DNA of 64,000 nt. It comes from Euphorbia lathyris (taxonomy: Eukaryota; Streptophyta; Magnoliopsida; Malpighiales; Euphorbiaceae). The position numbers were made by a program, and so were the translations under genes. Under the pieces are notes generated by a model that ran no database searches, was not told the origin of the DNA, and saw nothing but the letters and a program-made list of their open reading frames with translations. The stretch covers positions 17,388,001 to 17,452,000 of the forward strand of contig NC_088917.1 in NCBI RefSeq assembly GCF_963576675.1. Reading direction: 5' to 3'. Shown here piece after piece: positions 1-10,938 of the stretch (within the stretch, counting starts at the first letter, position 1; every line of letters begins with the position of its first letter).

Positions 1-155
1 AAGTTGATTTTTGAGTAGCAAATAGAAGGGAAAATAATATGCATATGCAACTTCTAATACTATTGGACAATATAACCAGCTCCTTAACACTAATTCAATT
101 CACACTATTTCTACCACAAATATTGCTTTATCATTCTAAGGAAATCTTTACTTAC

Positions 156-1553
156 AGTTGGCCTCTTTGTTCTTCTATAAACTCTTTCAAGAGTATCAAC
201 ATGTACTTTCTTCAGTCTCTTCTGAGCAGACCAGCTGTGCCGCAAAACATGTACTGGCAACTCTTTCTCACTTTTAGATTTCACACCATCTACAATTGGC
301 TTATCAACCAAATCGAGTTCAATTGGATTGGTTTGTGGAAATGATGGAATTGGTGCAGGCTCATCAGGCAAAGAAGCACTCATCATAACAAGATTAGGAG
401 GTGGGTCACGTAGCAACTCAAGGACAATGGCCCTATCAAGGCAAAGCTCAGCAGCAAGGTTTTTTATCTGAAAAACAAGACAAATTTCATTTTTTAAGCC
501 AGAACATCTTGCAATTGGAACTTAATTCAGTAAGAATCAACAAGGTTTTTGATCTGAAAACAAGACAAATTTCATTTTTGAAGCCAGAACATCTTGCAAT
601 TGGAACTTAATTCAGTGAAAACCAGCTTCGATCAATTCATTTCTGAGTTCTAAACCTGGAAAGTAGCAATTAGATAACTATATAAACATGGAATAAGAGG
701 CTCACACTGATTTTTCGCCGTCCATTTTTTAAAGCACGAGCCAGCCTTCGGAACTGCCAATTCTTAAGCTTCACTTGTCCTTCCTCTTCTTCCTCCTCCC
801 CTTCTTCTTCTTCATCATCTTCTTTGATATCATCAGAATCTTCAGCATCATCTCCAGTTAAGTTGATCATATCTACATCTTCATCATCATCACCAACTCC
901 TAGAACCGCCTCTAACTCGCGTTGAAGTTTTTCTAGGTCTTCCTCACTTATATCATCATCAATATCATCACTCATGGATGTACCATCATTTTTAAGGTCT
1001 TCTTCGAGCATACTAAACAATGTCTCAAAGGCATCTTCATCTATATCCCTTTCTTTCTCTCTTGAATCCTCAGGACGCGAACTTTTCTTTAGGAAATGAG
1101 GCATGGAAATTCAGAAAAGTAAAACAACATAAATTAGCAGGGAAAATACACAATTACAGAACCATAATGATTTGAAGCTGCTCAAAAACTAGAAATTCTC
1201 ACTAATTTCAAAAATTAATTTATATATAGAGCATTTCAATTCTCGAAAATTAAGAGTTGCTAAGAAATTGAGAGTGCAGTTTGTAACTAACTAAGCAGCA
1301 GAGAACTGGAACCTAACTCCGAAATTTGATTAGTTTTATTTGGAATACTTACCTTCTTTTTCTTTGAAGAAGAAGAAATTGCAGAGTTATTGTTTCGACG
1401 GCGAGCGAAAGCGATGATAGAGGAAGCAAGAGGACGGGAAGGCAAAACTAGACCCGGTGACCTGAGATTTCCGGCGAAGACTCGCTCAGCGTCACAAGAC
1501 GGCCATCTCGTTAGCGCAGCAAATGCCTTCAAAGATGACAATGGTACTGCCAT
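156..1553 (-). CDS. OCP3: OCP3-like homeodomain protein, N-terminal 298 codons (partial gene)
   Basis: Minus-strand gene with three visible coding exons: 1553-1353, 1086-706 and 467-156. All introns are in phase 0 with GT-AG borders (donors GTAAGT at 1352, GTGAGC at 705, GTAAGT at 155). The rest of the gene lies left of the window. Exon 1 starts MAVPLSS and is rich in Ser and Arg with few acidic residues, which resembles a plastid transit peptide. Exon 2 carries a long Asp/Glu run, then VKLKNWQFRRLARALKNGRR. Exon 3 reads KNLAAELCLDRAIVLELLRD, PPPNLVMMSASLPDEP, and then the first half of a homeodomain-like region (SAQKRLKKVHVDTLERVYRR). This domain order matches OVEREXPRESSOR OF CATIONIC PEROXIDASE 3, a regulator of defence and drought responses in Arabidopsis. 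No stops or frameshifts are seen, so it is probably a working gene. The second half of the homeodomain cannot be checked here. Confidence 0.85.
455..616. repeat. Tandem duplication (86-bp offset) spanning a 3' splice site of the OCP3-like gene
   Basis: Units 455-531 and 541-616 are nearly identical. The unit includes the polypyrimidine tract, the CAG acceptor and the first bases of exon 3, so on the minus strand a second, decoy acceptor lies upstream of the real one within intron 2. The copy nearer the exon is the one whose downstream reading frame fits the protein family. Confidence 0.85.
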
Positions 1554-1754
1554 TTTCGCTATGAATCTCCAAACAGAAAAAATCTCATCCCTCGTCCAAA
1601 ATATATATCGAACACTTTTAGCTAAAAAATATTACTAGTTTGACACAATTGTTAATATTTATTACATTTATATCATATAAAAATCATATCATTGTTAATA
1701 TTTAGGTAAATATTTAAGGGAATGTCAGGAAAAGAGAAATAGGAAAAAAAAATA
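1554..1754. other. Upstream region of the OCP3-like gene
   Basis: AT-rich flank between the OCP3-like start codon and the first transposon. It must hold the 5' UTR and proximal promoter on the minus strand. No convincing TATA box was chosen. A transposon sits only about 200 bp upstream of the start codon. Confidence 0.4.
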
Positions 1755-2253
1755 GGGGAAAGTTCAAATAAAACCCATGTGGTTTCACTAATTTTCAGAT
1801 AAATGATTGTGGTTTACTTTTTATCAAAACGAGGATTGAGGTTTCGCACTTTTAATAATGCTATTAAAACTATCTTTAACGACCTGAAAATGAAAATTTT
1901 CAAGAATTAAAGTTGTTCAATGTCATATTTTCTATGGAACTACATTTTCGATTTTAGAAAATCATCTTTTTTGGAACTTTCTCTCTCTAAACATTAACTT
2001 TCTCTCTCTTTACCAAACATCATCTAAATAATCTCGAAATAAAAAAGTTGAAGAATTAAAGTTGCTTAGAATATTAGTAGTTCTTAAAATATGTCATTTA
2101 TGAAGTTGTTAAGGGTGATTTTAATAGTATCAATCGAAAAAGTCCTTATTTTGCTAAAGTTGAAAACCTTAGTTCTCGTTTTGACAAAAAGTAAACCACA
2201 GTCCTTTATCTGAAAATTAGTGAAACCACATGGGTTTTATTTGAACTTTACCC
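1755..2253. mobile_element. MITE with long TIRs and 9-bp target duplication (Mutator-like)
   Basis: The left end GGGGAAAGTTCAAATAAAAC is mirrored at the right end (about 80 bp of imperfect terminal inverted repeat, including the phrase for GTTTTATTTGAACTTTACCC). It is flanked by the 9-bp direct repeat AAAAAAATA at 1746-1754 and 2254-2262. No ORF is present. A 9-bp duplication with long TIRs fits a Mutator-like non-autonomous element. The duplication is A-rich, so it is suggestive rather than decisive. Confidence 0.7.
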
Positions 2254-2266
2254 AAAAAAATATGGA

Positions 2267-2588
2267 TTTCGATTTTAGAAAATCATCTTTTTTGGAACTT
2301 TCTCTCTCTAAGCATTAACTTTCTCTCTCTTTACCAAACATCATCTAAATAATCTCGAAATAAAAAAGTTGAAGAATTAAAGTTGCTTAGAATATTAGTA
2401 GTTCTTAAAATATGTCATTTATGAAGTTGTTAAGGGTGATTTTAATAGTATCAATCGAAAAAGTCCTTATTTTGCTAAAGTTGAAAACCTTAGTTCTCGT
2501 TTTGACAAAAAGTAAACCACAGTCCTTTATCTGAAAATTAGTGAAACCACATTGGTTTTATTTGAACTTTACCCAAAAAAAAATATGG
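2267..2588. repeat. Tandem copy of the right part of the preceding MITE
   Basis: 2267-2588 repeats 1946-2265 with very few changes, at an offset of about 321 bp. It includes the right terminal repeat and the A-rich flank. It is a local duplication, not a second insertion, because it lacks a left terminus. Confidence 0.85.
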
Positions 2589-2799
2589 AAAAAAACAAGG
2601 AGTAGGGGTCTCAAACCTAGGACACTAGCTAGCAATGAGTATATTACATACCAATTCAACCAATAGTGCCAATCCAACTTTATGTTACTTGCTTACAGCC
2701 TAGTTTATAAGTTCTAATTAAATTATTTTGGGGGCTAATCGGGACAGAAACACTATTCTTCAGGGGTGGTGCTGGAGACCGGGGGGCTGGAGCGTATGT

Positions 2800-3130
2800 A
2801 GAAAATTTTAATTTATTTTATTAAAGGCGGAAGACAGGACGAGGACCCAAGGCATTCCAACAAAGTTGGCACCCCTCGGGGACCTTGAACAGAACCCGAA
2901 TATATTAAAATAAAGAATAAAAGAATACAAAAAGTGACCAATGTAAACCAATGAAAAGGAAACAATTATGAGAACCTATACAAATCAAATCTATTTGCAT
3001 TTAAATTTATTTGCATTTCCTTAAATAAATTGAGAACAAAAATGTGGGTCTGTATTCCACCACCGAACCCCCGAGCAGGTTCTGCCGAAATTGGCAAGCG
3101 CATCAGTAGATGACGAACCGCATAGTAGAA
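2800..3130 (-). mobile_element. Possible 3' end of a LINE (decayed)
   Basis: Read on the minus strand, 3130-3000 gives a stretch with DALANFGRT. This resembles the ADALANLG motif near the end of the RNase H domain of plant L1 elements. It is followed by a GC-richer stretch and then AATAAAAT-like sequence typical of plant LINE 3' UTRs. The frame is broken and no target duplication was found. It could be another reverse-transcribed fragment. Confidence 0.4.
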
Positions 3131-3406
3131 AGCATAGTCTGACATTCATTCCACTCGATACCCTGCTGACAAGAAACAATCACATGTAGATCTCGGAATA
3201 AATGCACAACGAACATAAAATCGCTCTTCAGCTAAAGGGACCGCCAATTGAATCTAAAGGCTATGTAACGAATCTAAAATTGAGTAATCAGATAAATTAT
3301 AATTTTTTTATTAAAATAGTATGTATTAAAATTAATTAGCAATTAAATCGTAAATTTTATTTTTATTGATTAGGTTAAAAAAATCATTAATAACTATTTC
3401 ACTTAA

Positions 3407-4520
3407 GGCCTGTTTGGTTCAGCTGTTAGCTAATAGCTGTTGCGGTTGCTGTTAGATGTTTGTTATTAGTTGTTTGATTACTAGTGTTTGGTAAAATTAT
3501 ATGGAACTGTTGTTGTTCAAATTTAAAATGTCTAAAATGGACATGTTTTAAATTAATCAACGATGAAATTATAAAAGGAAAAATGTGAAAAAAATGCCCA
3601 TAACGTTTACAACTAGGAATGATTTTACTTTTAACATCTAAAATTGTGCAATTTTATAGCAATTTTACTCCTAACATTGGCAAGTTGGGTCGATTTCAGA
3701 TATTATTAGAAAATATAGATATTTTATTTCTTATTCTACACCAATTACACATATCAGTAGTTCTAAAAAAGAGATTTCATATTTTTTTTTGTGATTTAAT
3801 AATAAAATTGAAAAATAATATTTTATAAATTCGGTAAAATATTTGATTTTTTTTGTCCAACTCGTACAAAAGACAATATATTTTTTTTATTTTCTTAAAA
3901 AAATTCATGTCTAATCATATATTTGTGATATGTTACTTATAACGATGATAAAATGGTGCACGTGTGAAGTGTAGATGACAATATTCATGACCAAAAAAAC
4001 AGTTTGATAAATTATTTCTCAAATTGACCCAACTTGTCAATGTTAGAGGTAAAATTGTTTTTGGCTGCCAATATTAGGGGTATAATTGCACAATTTTAAA
4101 TGTTAAGAGTAAAATTTCTCCTAGCTATAAATATTAGAGGTATTTTTGCACCTTATCCTATTATAAAATAAAAAATATGTTACACAAATTAATAAAAATG
4201 ATCTATATAAAAAATAAAAAAATTATTGAACGTAACAAAACTTTGTTCTTTTGATAATTATGTTGTAGAAATATAAATAATGTTAAAGAATAAACATATT
4301 TTGTGGAAATAAGAAGGATAATTTTGTCAATAACAAATAACTACAAACAGCTGTTTGTGAAAAGCTTCAAATATGAGCTTTTCGTGAAACGCTCCAGAAC
4401 GCTGCAGTTTCCAGAGAAAATGCTAAACGTTGTGGTTATATAAACCTAACCAAACGCTATATTTCCTGTGGTTTAGAGTGAAACGCTAAACGTTTTTCTG
4501 AAAAGGTGAAACAAACACCC
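3407..4520. mobile_element. Non-autonomous DNA transposon with hAT-like ends, holding a nested MITE
   Basis: The left end GGCCTGTTTGGTTCAGCTG and the reverse complement of the right end (GGGTGTTTGTTTCACCT) form an imperfect TIR of the kind seen in plant hAT-derived MITEs. Subterminal parts contain AGCTGTT and AACGCTAAACG motifs. There is no coding capacity. Flanking CTTA-type similarity is too short to prove a target duplication. About half of the length is the nested element at 3577-4159. Confidence 0.5.
3577..4159. mobile_element. Nested Mutator-like MITE with 9-bp target duplication ATTATAAAA
   Basis: Left half and right half are inverted copies over roughly 120 bp (left GGAAAAATGTGAAAAAAATG; right end read inversely GGATAAGGTGCAAAAATACC). 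The exact repeat ATTATAAAA occurs at 3568-3576 and 4160-4168. The short ORF in the left half is not coding, because it is part of the inverted repeat. Confidence 0.75.
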
Positions 4521-4667
4521 TCTTATGCTTCATTTTAATGGATTATTAATTAATAAATTAAAACGCTCCTCCGTGAGTCTTGGTCTAGCATATTTGTACC
4601 ATGGGTCAAACCTATTACTAACCTTTTGCTTTTCAGTATATAACAAATGCCACATAATAGATAATAG

Positions 4668-5180
4668 GGCTAATTACAACTAGATATAATGTGGTTTTAC
4701 TATTTTTCGTTACAAACGCAACTCCGTGGTTTGCAAAAAATTTATTTTTTTGTTGACTTTGCTAATTTGACTGATAACGATCTCAAAATGAAAATTTTCA
4801 AGAATTAAATAATATTTTAATCAACTTTACTTCTTCAACCTTTTAGGTTTGATGTTATTTTTTATGAGAGAGAAAGTTAATATTTAGAGGGTGAAACTCA
4901 AAAAATGATGATTTTAAAAAATTAAAAAATGTAGTTCTATAGTAAATATGATACTAAACAACTTCAATTCTTGAAAATTTTCATTTTGAGGAAACGTCAA
5001 GTCAGGTTTTACATGGTTGCCATTTCACTTCATTGTCATGATTGTATCGACCAAATTTGGCAATGTCAATAAAAAAAATAAAATTTTTGTAAACTACAGA
5101 ATTATATTTGTAACAAAAAAATATCATACGTACCTATTTATAAATCCATAAAACCATATAATATCTATTTGTAATTAGCC
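4668..5180. mobile_element. MITE with TIR GGCTAATTACAA
   Basis: The left end GGCTAATTACAACTAGATAT matches the inverse of the right end, GGCTAATTACAAATAGATAT. The inner parts also share the phrase CAAAATGAAAATTTTCAAGAATT with the MITE at 1755, so the two are related. No exact target duplication was found. No ORF. Confidence 0.7.
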
Positions 5181-5535
5181 TTACATATTATATCGAAATA
5201 TATATTTAAATTAAATTATTAAATTATTATAAAATTGATTATCTGTTTTAATTAAAAATATGCTAAATACTAATATAATTTTATTATTAATTTTTGTATT
5301 AAAATAATAAATAAAATTATATAAAACTTAATTAAACATACTGTATATAAAATTAATTAGTAATAGAAGAGTAAACTTGTTGTTTTATGGCCCTGTTTGG
5401 CAAAGAGCGTTTTGGGATAAAAATAGGGTGTTGTTAAACCCAGCTCTAATTTTCCACCTCTAGCCCCGTGAAAGGACGAAAATACCCTTTGAGGCTTTGT
5501 GGTGGGAAATGGGGGAAAAATACCTCTCCCGGCTA

Positions 5536-5659
5536 GCGGGCGTGAGGTAATCACGCCTCACCACAGGGTGAGGCGTGAGGCTATCACGTCCGCACCTACG
5601 ATGAGGCGTGATAGCCTCACGCCTCACCCTGTAGTGAGGCGTGATTACCTCACGCCCGC
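5536..5659. repeat. 124-bp near-perfect palindrome (left subterminal block)
   Basis: Arms of about 53 bp (5536-5588 and 5607-5659) are inverted copies around an 18-bp loop. Each arm is made of the phrases GCGGGCGTGAGGTAATCACG and GTGAGGCGTGAGGCTATCACG, so the motif GGCGTGA/TCACGCC recurs many times. The block is far more GC-rich than its surroundings. Confidence 0.9.
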
Positions 5660-5862
5660 ATGAATAAATCCAAAAAAAATTGTTGATGATTGTAGTTAAC
5701 TTGAATTATCCGTTTAGAAATAAAAATTACGGCATTTTAACTCGGATTATCCTTTAACAAATAAAATTTAACAACATAAACATTAAAATAAAAATTAATA
5801 AACATAAAAGAGTACATATAATATCAAGAGTGTTAAAATGTATAAAGTTCTACTAAAATAAT

Positions 5863-8018
5863 TTAGTTCGCCCGACGCCACGCATCCATAAACTCATCCA
5901 TCTCCCTCTTAATGAGTGGAGCATCCTCGTCAGATCGGTGGGTAGCCGCTAGTTGGGTGACACGCCACAACCAGCTAACCCACTGCAAAATAAATAAATA
6001 AATATTAAAAAATAAACACACATAAACTAATACTAAATAATAATATTAAATAATAATAAACTTACAAATTCGTTGTTGGCACGAGCATACTAGACCGGTC
6101 CATCCTGTGGTGCATGAAGGAGATGAGGATGCGAATATCGCATATATCAGTCCATGTAAGCAGGATCACAGACAGTGGGATCGTATCCAACTGGCCGGCA
6201 TCTCCTCCGATCAATGCCCCGAGCCGATGGAAATCTCCGTCAGGTATCCTCAACTGTGACAGAGGAATGCGTGAGCCTGTACGATAAATACCTCTATGGT
6301 CGTACTGCTTTATCAGGTCTAATACGCTCAGCTGGGATAGGCTGAGTATATCTGACCTGTCGCAACGCTCGATCCGGCATATACGGCTCGACGATGTCTC
6401 TACACCGTATCCAACCGGCGTAGGACACTCGAAGCCTATCATCATCGGGGACAGGACCATAAGGCAACCACGTCACCTGAAAAAAATAATACTCAATAAT
6501 AAATAATAATATACTATAAATAATACTTAAATTAATTCTAAAATTTTATAAAATACCTCTGCTGCCGTCATACGATCCAGCTGCCCGCGTATGGTATCTA
6601 GTCGGACGGTCGTCTTGCCTGGTACCCCGACCTCCTATCTTAGTGCACGGGCATGGTCAGTTGGGATCACGTGAGCTAGTCTATACGGCCGGAACACCGG
6701 AAAATACTCGTATATCCACGCCTGTAGTAGGGTCAAACATCTGCATATACTAGAACAGTCTCCTCTGCTCGCTATCCCCAGTTGCCGGTACAACGTGGCA
6801 AGTGTAGCAAACCCCCATGAAAGTCCAGCTGCCCCTCTGACACCGCCGTAAACCTCAACAAGATGGGCCGACCTAATCCTATCTCCACTCTTGTCAACAA
6901 ACAAAGTGGATCCGAGCATAAGCCACATCCACGTTGTGGCCCGAGTAGCGTCATCCCTACCCTCGATGACAAGCCTGTGTACAGCATCAACAAATACACC
7001 TCCACCACTCCAGAGATGTCGGGTCGGCGACAGAAGCTGCTCCCGATCCACCCCGAACATCATCATGCACATGGCATGCAACCGGTTAGTAGTGGGAGAC
7101 TCTGACACCATCGCATCGTCGATCGGGATCCGAAAAATCTGCCATACATCATGCAGCTGGATAGTTATCTCCCCGAATGGCATGTGGAAGGAGTTCGTAT
7201 CGGGCTGCCACCGCTCCACGAACACAGTCAACAGCAGAATGTCGAGGTTCCTAAACATGATATGTGGAAGGTGAGACAACTCAGTCTTCTCGATCATATC
7301 CTTCAGCTGTAAAATGACACATATACAATTACTGAATGTTTTTGAGGTTTATAGTTAAAAATACAAATTACAATAAATGTTGACAAACTAAATTATTCTT
7401 ATCTCGGGTGACGCACCAGAAAACCACACCCACAAATCCTGGCATGCTGTTGATCTATTTAGCATGTCAGAAACGACCGAAGCTCTCCTCCCAGCATCCG
7501 TGAAGCAACATGTCCTAGAAAACTAGGAATCACAGAACCATCAACGGGGCCACCATCCACCGGTCTACTAACAATCCAACTCTCATCCTCACTAGCTTTG
7601 GGACGTTTGCTGGTCCCTGAAACTTATAAAATTATACTAAATTTATAAAATTATACTAAACTATTAACTTATACTAAAATTATACTAAATTTATAAAATT
7701 ATACTAAACTATACTAAATTTATAAAATTATACTAAACTATACTAAATTTAAAAATGTATACTAAACTATACTAAAGTTATAAAATTATACTAAAATTAT
7801 ACTAAAACTATTAATACCACATCCAAGTAGTCCTCCACATAATCGCTATCAGACTCTCTATCATCAAAATCGGTGGCCCCCTCTAATCCATGAATATCGG
7901 GCTGATCCACAATCGGACCCCTCCGCACCTGCTCCGTCGCAGCCCCTCTCCGCCTACGACCAGATATATCAATACCACGCAATCTCGTATGCCGTGGTGT
8001 ATCATCCTCGCCGTCCAT
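5863..8018 (-). pseudogene. Plant mobile domain (PMD, MAIN-like) gene, broken
   Basis: Minus-strand exons are recognisable. 8018 to about 7810 holds MDGEDDTPRH and an acidic linker. About 7623 to 7430 reads GGPVDGSVIPSF, a PMD hallmark. From about 7309 to 6545 comes LSHLPHIMFRNLDILLLTVF, ERWQPDTNSFHMPFGEITIQ and WGFATLATLYRQL. 6476-6062 has VTWLPYGPVP and RIPDGDFHRLGALIGGD. 5983-5863 is a last exon ending FMDAWRRAN. Defects include a frame break after the GGPVDG exon, an in-frame TAG after DHARALR (about 6635), a frame change near 6300, and a TAG where the family has Trp (GPV*YARANNEF). Related MAIN/MAIL proteins are nuclear and act in silencing and development. This copy sits inside a transposon and cannot encode a full protein without readthrough. 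Confidence 0.75.
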
Positions 8019-8173
8019 ATCTAGACGATGAGCAGATGACGGGATGGATTCCCCCCCTAGTAGGCCGCTCCGTCTACAAAAAATTACACTAAATTAACCT
8101 AAAATTGTAACATATAAATTATAAATTAAACTAAATTAATTTAAATGTAAAAATAATTTAAAAAAACACACTC

Positions 8174-8327
8174 AGGCGTATGAACATCACGTCCGAACCA
8201 CTGGTCGGGCATATGAACATCACGCCCAACCAGTGGTGCGGGCGTATGAACATCACGCCCGACCTATGGTTCGGGCGTTTGGCTATCACGCCCGCACCAC
8301 TGGTCGGGCGTGATGTTCATACGCCCG
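8174..8327. repeat. Palindromic repeat block (right subterminal block)
   Basis: Repeated phrases GGCGTATGAACATCACGCCC and CCAGTGGTGCGGGCG occur in both orientations. The last part (GGGCGTGATGTTCATACGCC) is the inverse of the first. It shares the ATCACGCC core with the left block. The plus-strand ORF through it is a by-product of the repeats. Confidence 0.85.
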
Positions 8328-8594
8328 ACTGCGATTCCGGCGATTTTCAAAAAACTCCCACAAATTCAATTCGAAGCGTAAATCAACAAAATAAAACCGT
8401 AAATGTTACCATTTTCGCTTTCCCTTTACGGCCTCTGTCACCATCCATGATTTGGTTCAAAAATTAGTCCGGATTTGATCGAAGAGTCTATAGGGTTCTT
8501 GAGAGGTTTTGTCTTTTTTCAATTTTTGTGCAAAGGGTAGTTCGGTCAATTCCCGAGACTAGAGGTAGGAAATTGTAGCTAGGTATAGTAATTC

Positions 8595-9136
8595 ACAAAA
8601 AAAAAAAAATAAAAAAATCCCATTGTAAATTTTTCACTTGTTTTCTCCCATATTTTTCCTTTTTCCCTTACATCCACTTTAAATAAAAAAAAAAATTCAT
8701 TGTAAATTTTTCACTAAAATCAAAATATGTTTTGATTCAATTTTAATTTTTTCCTTTTAAATCCCTTTTAAATATATTAATTTTTTTCCCATCGTAAACT
8801 TTTCCCTTAAACCAAAATATATTTTTATCCAATTATTAATTTTTACCTTTAAATACCCTTTAAATCAAAATTTGAATATTAATTTTTTTTTATCTAACTA
8901 TAATTTTTATCCTTAAATTAAAATTTCAATACTACTACCTAATTTAATTATTTTTTCATCATTATTATTAATTAATTATAATTTTTTCTTTTAATCAAAA
9001 TGTCAATATAAGTATTTAATTTATAAAGAATAATATACTTGTTTAGGAGTTTTAATTTAAGAAATTAGCATTGAATTTATAGAAAATTAAATATGTCTAT
9101 GCACTAAGATGAAATAGTTTATATGCTCTAGGGCAA
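8595..9136. other. AT-rich sequence without recognisable genes
   Basis: Runs of A/T with several loosely repeated phrases such as TTGTAAATTTTTCACT and CCTTTTAAAT. No ORF, RNA gene or element end was seen. Confidence 0.5.
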
Positions 9137-9241
9137 AAAAAAAAAAAAATTGCCCAGCCCTGACGGGCTGGACTTTAGAAAATTACTCGTAGGACTAAAA
9201 TTAGCCCCCCCCCCAGATACGAAATCCTGGTTCCGCCACTG
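9137..9241. mobile_element. Right terminal fragment of a hAT-family element
   Basis: Contains GCCCAGCCCTGACGGGCTGG, ACTAAAATTAGCCCCCC and ends GGTTCCGCCACTG. It matches the right ends at 30,290-30,367 and 50,850-50,945. The latter belongs to an element with a proven 8-bp target duplication. No partner left end with a matching duplication was found; a similar left-end sequence (CAGGGGTGGTGCTGGAG) lies at 2764. Confidence 0.6.
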
Positions 9242-10454
9242 CATACACTAGAACTCAAATTTGAGATCTCTAGTTTAAGTAACTTGAAGTCCTTAACCAC
9301 TAAAGCTAATATTATATAATTGATTTAGTAAAAAATAGTTAAATATTACACTATTAGTTTTTTTTAATATATTATCAAACAATATCAAACACTAAATTAA
9401 TAGGAAATTTATCATTTATAATTATTTATTAAAATAATGGTATATATATTATAAACACCCCATACAAAAATATTATATAAAAAATATATTCACTATTATT
9501 CAAATAATATAAAAATCCACTAAAGAGTAATATAATATTTTTTAATAGTTTATTCAATTTCTCGGTTTGATACTCATGAGATACCCTTTAGTTGGATCAT
9601 CTCCCAATTAAAGCTTTTCGTGTACACTTGGATTCGAGATCTAGCTTAAACGACTTGAGACCTTTAGCCAATCAAGCCAACCTTAATTGGTATTAATATT
9701 ACTTTTCATACTTGTATTAATATAATAATTATTTTTATATAAAACGTAATTAAAGAATATCAATATAAATTAATTAATTGTAGAAGGATATATTTGTCAT
9801 TTTTATAAAATTTATGGATGGAAAGATGAAGTGATTGTTTTGTCAAAGCTTATGGACTTTATAGTGTGTTTTTACAAATAAAAAGACTAAATAGTGTAAT
9901 ATATACAAATTTAGAGACTAATAAATTATTTACTCTGAAAATACAATGCTAAACAGTGCTTGAAACTGATTTTGGCACAACGATTGGAAACAAAGTCCAC
10001 CCAAAATCGATTTCAGAGTCTTTTTTTCATGAATAACTTTATAATCTTTCAATGAACCATACCTATGTGATAATAGACAAAACTCTTCTGTTTTTTCGTG
10101 AAGGAAAACATGATAACATCCATATAGGGACACAAACGACAACCACGCATATAGTGAAAAAGACCACGATCATCCATATGAGGAAAAATACAAGAAAGAA
10201 GAAAATTTTTCCAAATAAAATAGAAACTATCAAACCTATCCTAAACTATAAAAGAAAAATGAAAGCAAGTGACTTTACTTCTAGCTAAATATCGAAAAAA
10301 AACCTCCTAAAATTTAGATAAAGAACTTGAAAGTTTTTTTTAACGGTTATGATTTTAAACATGTCATCTTAATGTTTTTCTAAGACTTCCATTAGTGTTA
10401 AGAACTATAAACTTTTTAAGATTTTTATTTTTAATTGTTTATTACCTGTAATTA
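9242..10454. other. Intergenic AT-rich region
   Basis: No gene recognised. The phrases TTTAAGTAACTTGAAGTCC (about 9275) and CTTAAACGACTTGAGACC (about 9646) look like decayed pieces of one repeat family. Short ORFs at 9930-10288 lack any family feature. Confidence 0.4.
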
Positions 10455-10937
10455 GGGTTTTGTTTAAGCAGTGGTTTTATTATTAATGATATCAGAACAT
10501 CCTTCAACTTGTTAATCAACGATTTCCAACGACCTGAAAGAGAGAAAACAGTCAGACAGGGGGCTGATGATCGACAAACCCTCTCCGATGCCTAAATTAG
10601 TATGAAGAATACGTAATTTAGGAGGAATGTAGTGATATTGTAGTTTATAGAATTGTGTACATGCCTTCTTGATTTCTGTGCTATTTATAGACATCCGAGT
10701 TTGTGCTTGGTTACACATGTTATCTCCTGATTGGTCCGGAAGCTATATCTCTGCAATAAGTAATTAAGTGTGTAACTTGGAGTCTGACGTCCTTTCCTCT
10801 GCTTATTTCCGGAAAAGCCCTTCGTAATTAGATGGGCTAACTAGATATATGAAATATTGGGTCTGGGTTTGTTTATCTAAACTCATTCCGTTTCATTCCA
10901 CATTAATTAATATGATATATCTTTTTAGACTTTAACA
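10455..10937 (-). mobile_element. Solo-LTR-like sequence, minus strand
   Basis: On the minus strand it begins TGTTAAAGTC, has a TATA box (TCTATAAATAG) around 10,685 and continues with ATCGGAGAGGGTTTGTCGAT, which resembles the R-U5 part of gypsy LTRs. No internal region or second LTR of this family is nearby. The Tat element at 10,939 inserted at its 5' border. Its far end and target duplication are unresolved. Confidence 0.5.
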
Positions 10938-10938
10938 T

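Larger units (their letters stand above)
5428..8594. mobile_element. DNA element with diverged TIRs, subterminal GC-rich palindromes and a captured or native PMD gene
   Basis: Left sequence around 5435-5500 (AGCTCTAATTTTCCACCTCT, later AATACCCTTT) matches the inverse of 8540-8590 (AGCTACAATTTCCTACCTCT, later ACTACCCTTT) over about 60 bp. Just inside each terminus is a palindrome-rich block (5536-5659 and 8174-8327) built on the motif ATCACGCC/GGCGTGAT. Between them lies a minus-strand plant-mobile-domain gene. PMD genes are known to travel with plant transposons, including Mutator-like ones. Exact ends and target duplication are unclear. Confidence 0.6.

Noticed and set aside
39..344. Plus-strand 101-aa ORF at the left edge
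   Set aside because: Opposite strand of OCP3-like exon 3 and its intron; no family features.
8180..8467. ORF with repeated MNIT words resembling a tandem-repeat protein
   Set aside because: It reads through the palindromic DNA block; the repeats are explained by inverted DNA motifs.
2764..9241. One hAT element spanning 2,764 to 9,241 (left-like and right-like ends)
   Set aside because: The flanks do not show a matching 8-bp duplication and the interval holds unrelated elements. The ends are probably independent fragments.
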